DNA of 64,000 nucleotides from Neobacillus sp. YX16 (GTDB taxonomy: Bacteria; Bacillota; Bacilli; Bacillales; Cytobacillaceae). A model generated the notes under the pieces. The model worked only from the letters and a program-made list of their open reading frames with translations, searched no databases and was not told the origin of the DNA. Position 1 is the first letter of the stretch; each line of letters opens with the position of its first letter. The translations under genes and the position numbers were made by a program. Location: positions 132,501 through 196,500 of the forward strand of contig NZ_CP126115.1 in the NCBI RefSeq assembly GCF_030123505.1. Direction: 5' to 3'. This document shows, piece after piece, positions 60,627-64,000 of the stretch.

Positions 60627-61166
60627 TGCCTGCATAAAGTCCTCACGCGAAAGAATTTTCCCGACATTCCGCATCATTAATTGTAAAAGGATGAATTCAT
60701 TTCGGCTTAACTCAGTACTTTGTCCATTAAATTCGATTGTTGAATTGGTTACATTTAATTTCAAGCCCCGATGGTTGAACGTGATATTCTCATTTTCCTG
60801 GTAGGTGTATTTCCGCCGGATGAGCGCACTAATTTTCGCAACAAGGATATCCAATTCAAATGGCTTCTGGATAAAATCATCCCCGCCCATATTAATCGCC
60901 ATAATGATATCCATATTCTGATTTCTAGAGGAAAGAAATATAATCGGCACTTTGGACATAGCGCGTATTTGCTGGCACCAGTAGTAACCATCAAAGACTG
61001 GAAGATTGATATCCAATAGAACGAGGTGTGGATTTATCTGTTCAAAATCCGTCAGCACCTGGTCAAATTGGGTCACTTCCACTACATCATACTGCCACTT
61101 TTTCAATGTGTCAGCGACAATCCGTCTAATTTTTTCATCATCCTCAATCATCATTATCCTATACAT
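60621..61166 (-). pseudogene. Truncated BceR-type response regulator
   Basis: OmpR-family regulator cut short at 181 aa (family about 230). The receiver is complete: acidic pocket Glu8-Asp9-Asp10, phospho-acceptor Asp52 in LLDINLPVFDG, Lys101 in QKPFEL. The winged-helix domain begins near 125 but ends at LSREDFMQAL, losing about 50 residues including the recognition helix. ATG 61166 has GAGGG upstream (minus strand). No histidine kinase or permease is found beside it. Confidence 0.88.
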
Positions 61167-61269
61167 GAAATCCCTCATTATTGTAAAAATGGTCACAACA
61201 TTTATTTTAGCACATTTCTCGACAATCTTTTTTTCACGAAGTATAATCAAATCTTTATATAACAAGGAT

Positions 61270-61425
61270 TGCAGAAAATTTAATCAAACGATTAGTTAAA
61301 AGAGGAAAATCAGATAACTAGTCGAAGTTTGTATTTTCAGGGAAATAATAATCAATTTTTGTAAAATTATGAACATATACGGAAATCGGACATTCATGAA
61401 AAAATCATATCGCTGGGCGACATGC
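61270..61425 (+). repeat. Direct repeat, copy B
   Basis: Partner of the repeat at 58950-59085, offset by 2320 bp at the identical core. It leads into the control region of the MerR/RacA-like gene and includes the first palindromic site at 61408. The 61167-61270 stretch before it is AT-rich and presumably holds the promoter of the truncated regulator. Confidence 0.75.
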
Positions 61426-61541
61426 CTTGTAAATTGGATAGCAAATTTTTATATCGCTACCCGATACGGTTAAGCCTCATAATATTGTTTGGTATGGAAA
61501 GGGAATAATCGCTCTTTTTTATTTGTATCGCTAGGTGATAT
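61408..61541. promoter_or_regulatory. Three imperfect palindromes upstream of the MerR/RacA-like gene
   Basis: TATCGCTGGGCGACAT (61408-61423), TATCGCTACCCGATAC (61452-61467) and TATCGCTAGGTGATAT (61526-61541) share TATCGCT and an approximate dyad TATCGC-N3-GCGATA. The third lies just before a possible -35 (TTGCAA, 61547-61552). Likely operators of the downstream DNA-binding protein. Two weaker look-alikes lie inside the gene at 61775-61792 and 61871-61888. Confidence 0.65.
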
Positions 61542-61598
61542 GGCTCTTGCAATTTCATCTATAACCCTTCATATTTGATATAAAAAAGGTGATCAGAT

Positions 61599-62315
61599 AT
61601 GCGAAATGATATTCAACCGTATGAACGCTCTTTCACTTCTAAGGAAGTGGCTGAGGAAGCCGGGATTGCAACACCTACTGTTCGAAAGTATGGACAAATC
61701 TTAGAGCGAAATGGCTATGAGTTTTTAAAAGAGGGAGATCGGCGTATATTTGTTCAATCCGACATCGAATCACTTATAGCGTTACGCGATACGGACAAGC
61801 CCCTAGACGATACAGCTAAAGAAATTGCCCAGCAACAAAAAGAAAGATTAGCCGGAATTAGTGAAACAGATATAGCGGTAGCCGATACGTATGACAATTT
61901 ACCCCAAGACCCCAATCACCTAAAAGAAATTTTATCCTATTTAGCCAGTGAACTAGCTGCCACACGTGAAATGAATGTCCAAGTAATAAACGATATGGCA
62001 GATCTTAAAACTACAGTTTCCAGGCTAAAGCAGGATCACCACGATTTAAGTTCTAACATTTCAAATTCTGCACAAAAAACGCAAGCTAGGATTGAGAAAT
62101 TATCTGAACAGGAAAAGATCCATTACGAAACATTGCTGGAAGAGGAAAAACAAAAGAGCGAATACTTACAAAGAGAATTACAAAACCTCCGGGAAGAAAT
62201 GAAAAAAGAGTGGCTTTCACAAAATGACTTTAATAAACGTATCGAAAAATCATTACAAAAACCTAAAGATAAGTGGGAGTGGATTTTCTCCATTTTCGGT
62301 AAGAAAGGTTCTTGA
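61599..62315 (+). CDS. MerR/RacA-like coiled-coil DNA-binding protein
   Basis: 238 aa. The N-terminal MerR-type helix-turn-helix (FTSKEVAEEAGIATPTVRKY, residues 13-32) and wing (NGYEFLKEGDRRIF) are followed by a long coiled coil (about 105-210). A short C-terminal basic and aromatic tail follows (KWEWIFSIFGKKG) that could touch the membrane. The layout is that of RacA and of the DUF3967-type proteins often found on Bacillus plasmids. Start ATG with AGGTGATC upstream. The MerR effector-binding domain is absent. A role in DNA anchoring or segregation is an inference; a plain repressor is the alternative. Confidence 0.78.
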   Translation: MRNDIQPYERSFTSKEVAEEAGIATPTVRKYGQILERNGYEFLKEGDRRIFVQSDIESLIALRDTDKPLDDTAKEIAQQQKERLAGISETDIAVADTYDNLPQDPNHLKEILSYLASELAATREMNVQVINDMADLKTTVSRLKQDHHDLSSNISNSAQKTQARIEKLSEQEKIHYETLLEEEKQKSEYLQRELQNLREEMKKEWLSQNDFNKRIEKSLQKPKDKWEWIFSIFGKKGS

Positions 62316-62338
62316 GGCTATAGGACTCTAATTTCAAT

Positions 62339-62371
62339 GACTCTCAATCAATTTGATTGGGTGTCTTTTTA
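62339..62371 (+). terminator. Terminator after the MerR/RacA-like gene
   Basis: GACTCTCAATCAA and TTGATTGGGTGTC pair around a three-base loop, with a five-T tail. It closely resembles the rpsI terminator at 53531-53567. Confidence 0.85.
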
Positions 62372-62530
62372 TGTATATAGCGCTTTTAACTAGAAGATAG
62401 CTGTAACATGAAAAATTTTTGTAGACAGAAAGAATAAAGCAATGTATATTATTATTTAAATATAATACTTTAGTGCTTAAAAGCGTTTTAGTACGAAAGT
62501 AAATAAGTGCCTGCAGTTTTAGTAGAATTG

Positions 62531-62700
62531 TCATTAGCAGCAAAAAGAGACCGGATGGAAGGTGAAAATTCGGGCAATGATAAATTTGAAATACAGCTGC
62601 CTTGAACGGGCATATTTTTTAAAGAGGGCGGGGAGTAATTCCTGCCAACTAGGGTGGTACCGCGGAGTCCCTTCGTCCCTAAAGTCGAAGGGGCTTTTTT
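62531..62700 (+). promoter_or_regulatory. Compact tyrosine T-box leader of the NhaC-family gene
   Basis: T-box core AGGGTGGTACCGCGG at 62651-62665, then a terminator stem CCCTTCG/CGAAGGG (62670-62694) and six T's. The stem I base is GCAGC (near 62537-62541) paired with GCTGC (62596-62600). The specifier loop has AGAGA on the 5' side and GAAA-TAC-A on the 3' side, giving a UAC (Tyr) specifier at 62592-62594. The variable base in UGGUACC is U, which would pair with the A discriminator of tRNA-Tyr. The preceding 62372-62530 stretch is AT-rich and must hold the promoter. Confidence 0.85.
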
Positions 62701-62732
62701 GCGTTTATTTTTACATCATAGGGGGAGATTTT

Positions 62733-64000
62733 ATGCTTCAAGAACAGAAGGTGCTGGCAATTCGACCAGCCGAAGCGGCACTTATTACTGCACTTTTAAT
62801 GGGTACTGTCGGTTATCTAATTATTGGGATTAAAGTAGTTCCGCAAATTGCAATAATCACAGGGATCGCCCTGTTGCTTGTATATGGTGCTGTTAAGAAA
62901 GTGAATTTTATGGAACTTGAAGGAGCAATGGCAGATGGAGCTAAATCCGGAATAGCCTCGGTCATGATTTTCTTTTTTATTGGGATGCTAATCAGCAGCT
63001 GGATGGCGAGCGGTACAATACCGACGTTTATTTATTTAGCTGTCGAGTTAGTCTCGGGGAAATTTTATTATGCAATAGTTTTTGTAGTAACTTCTATTAT
63101 CGGCGTAAGCATAGGGAGTTCCTTAACAACAGCTGCAACCTTGGGAGTAGCTTTTGTTGGAGCGAGTACCGCACTGGGCATTTCGCCTGTTATCACTGCG
63201 GGGGCAGTCGTTTCCGGAGCGTTCTTTGGCGATAAAATGTCGCCTTTATCAGATACGACAAACCTCGCTGCCAGCGTTGCAGGAATGGATTTATTTGACC
63301 ATATAAAAAATATGTTATGGACAACTATTCCGGCTTTTATTTTTTCGCTAATTGTTTATCTGGTGATTTCTCCAGCCGAAACAGAACAAAGCATTAAACA
63401 AATGGGAATCCTTAAAGATGCATTAATAAATCTAAACCTTGTACATTGGTACTCACTTTTGCCATTCATTATCCTCACTATACTGGCGGCCAAAAAAGTA
63501 CCTGCAATCGCCACGCTTTCCGCTGGCATTCTTTCCGCCCTTTTGATTTCTGTTTGGATGAATGGCGGAGTGGACAGCAAAGGATTTTTTGATTTGCTCT
63601 ATTCCGGCTACAAGTCTGCAAGTGGAATCAAAGAAGTCGATTCAATGCTGACAAGGGGCGGAATTGAAAGCATGATGTTCAGTATATCAGTGATTCTGCT
63701 GGCACTAAGCATGGGGGGACTTCTCTTCAGGCTTGGCGTAATTCCAGCTCTTATATCGCTTTTACAAAGTGTATTAACCCGAGTTTCCCTTTTGATTAGT
63801 ACAACTGCCGGACTTGCGGTAGCTGTTAATTTTATTATTGGAGAGCAGTATTTATCAATCCTATTACCTGGAAATGCTTTTAAAGAGCATTTCATTAAAG
63901 CTGGTTTGGAACCGAAGCATCTTGCAAGGGTGCTCGAGGATGCCGGAACTGTCGTCAATCCTCTCGTACCATGGGGTGTCAGTGGTGTTTTTCTGGCTAC
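62733..64000 (+). CDS. NhaC-family transporter, probable tyrosine transporter (partial)
   Basis: Membrane protein running off the window edge after 422 codons. Many hydrophobic helices, with the NhaC hallmark GDKMSPLSDTTNLA and the later segments GEQYLSILLPGNAF and DAGTVVNPLVPWG. By sequence it is a Na+/H+ antiporter-family protein. The tyrosine T-box directly upstream suggests that it imports tyrosine in exchange for ions, as proposed for T-box-linked NhaC relatives. GGGGGAG precedes the ATG. Confidence 0.9.
   Translation, partial: MLQEQKVLAIRPAEAALITALLMGTVGYLIIGIKVVPQIAIITGIALLLVYGAVKKVNFMELEGAMADGAKSGIASVMIFFFIGMLISSWMASGTIPTFIYLAVELVSGKFYYAIVFVVTSIIGVSIGSSLTTAATLGVAFVGASTALGISPVITAGAVVSGAFFGDKMSPLSDTTNLAASVAGMDLFDHIKNMLWTTIPAFIFSLIVYLVISPAETEQSIKQMGILKDALINLNLVHWYSLLPFIILTILAAKKVPAIATLSAGILSALLISVWMNGGVDSKGFFDLLYSGYKSASGIKEVDSMLTRGGIESMMFSISVILLALSMGGLLFRLGVIPALISLLQSVLTRVSLLISTTAGLAVAVNFIIGEQYLSILLPGNAFKEHFIKAGLEPKHLARVLEDAGTVVNPLVPWGVSGVFLA

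Noticed and set aside
60577..61299. Several plus-strand open frames over the truncated response regulator
   Set aside because: The minus-strand frame has a complete receiver domain with all active-site residues; the plus-strand frames match nothing.

Overview
The window is a core chromosomal region of a low-GC Gram-positive spore-former in the family Bacillaceae. It begins inside the 3' end of a 23S rRNA gene. Gene order from the rRNA operon through ctsR-mcsA-mcsB-clpC, radA-disA, sigH, the rpoBC block and the S10-spc-alpha ribosomal protein clusters to rplM-rpsI matches the Bacillus subtilis origin-proximal region almost gene for gene. SigH, DisA, McsAB, CtsR and T-box leaders agree with this. 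A Neobacillus- or Mesobacillus-like genus is possible, but the genus cannot be fixed from sequence reading alone.

Layout. 1-640: end of rrn (23S, 5S, terminator). 640-1150: gene-free, with a degenerate 52-bp tandem repeat and the CtsR-controlled promoter. 1152-9551: stress and DNA-integrity genes (ctsR, mcsA, mcsB, clpC, radA, disA, yacL). 9575-16412: isoprenoid genes ispD-ispF, gltX, a cysteine T-box with cysE-cysS, then mrnC, rlmB and rae1. 16484-18440: sigH, rpmG, secE, nusG. 18634-29367: L11/L1, L10/L12, a methyltransferase, rpoB, rpoC. 29536-34268: L7Ae-like protein, rpsL, rpsG, fusA, tuf. 34655-48819: the S10-spc-alpha supercluster to rplQ. 49186-53518: ECF transporter energizing module, truA, rplM, rpsI. 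Methionine aminopeptidase (map) and the small KOW gene, normally between adk and infA, are missing as intact genes. A short frameshifted remnant that looks like the map C-terminal half lies in that gap.

From 53519 onward the content is accessory. A three-gene operon (AmiE-like serine hydrolase, NagZ, NamZ) for peptidoglycan and MurNAc recovery sits behind a NagR/DasR-type operator and a CcpA cre site. Next comes a 2.3-kb segment bracketed by two copies of a roughly 115-130-bp direct repeat. It holds a 328-aa coiled-coil protein with 13-residue tandem repeats and a terminal helix-turn-helix, and a wrecked Bce-type peptide-detoxification module: an ABC ATPase and a response regulator truncated tail-to-tail at one CTATAG palindrome. 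Immediately beyond is a MerR/RacA-like coiled-coil protein preceded by three copies of a 16-bp imperfect palindrome. The window ends in an NhaC-family transporter under a compact T-box whose specifier reads UAC (tyrosine).

Most of the window is textbook housekeeping. The best candidates for something undescribed are the paired DNA-binding coiled-coil proteins with their palindrome array and direct repeats (58950-62315). The map remnant, the double-truncation junction and the regulation of the cell-wall recovery operon are the next most interesting.
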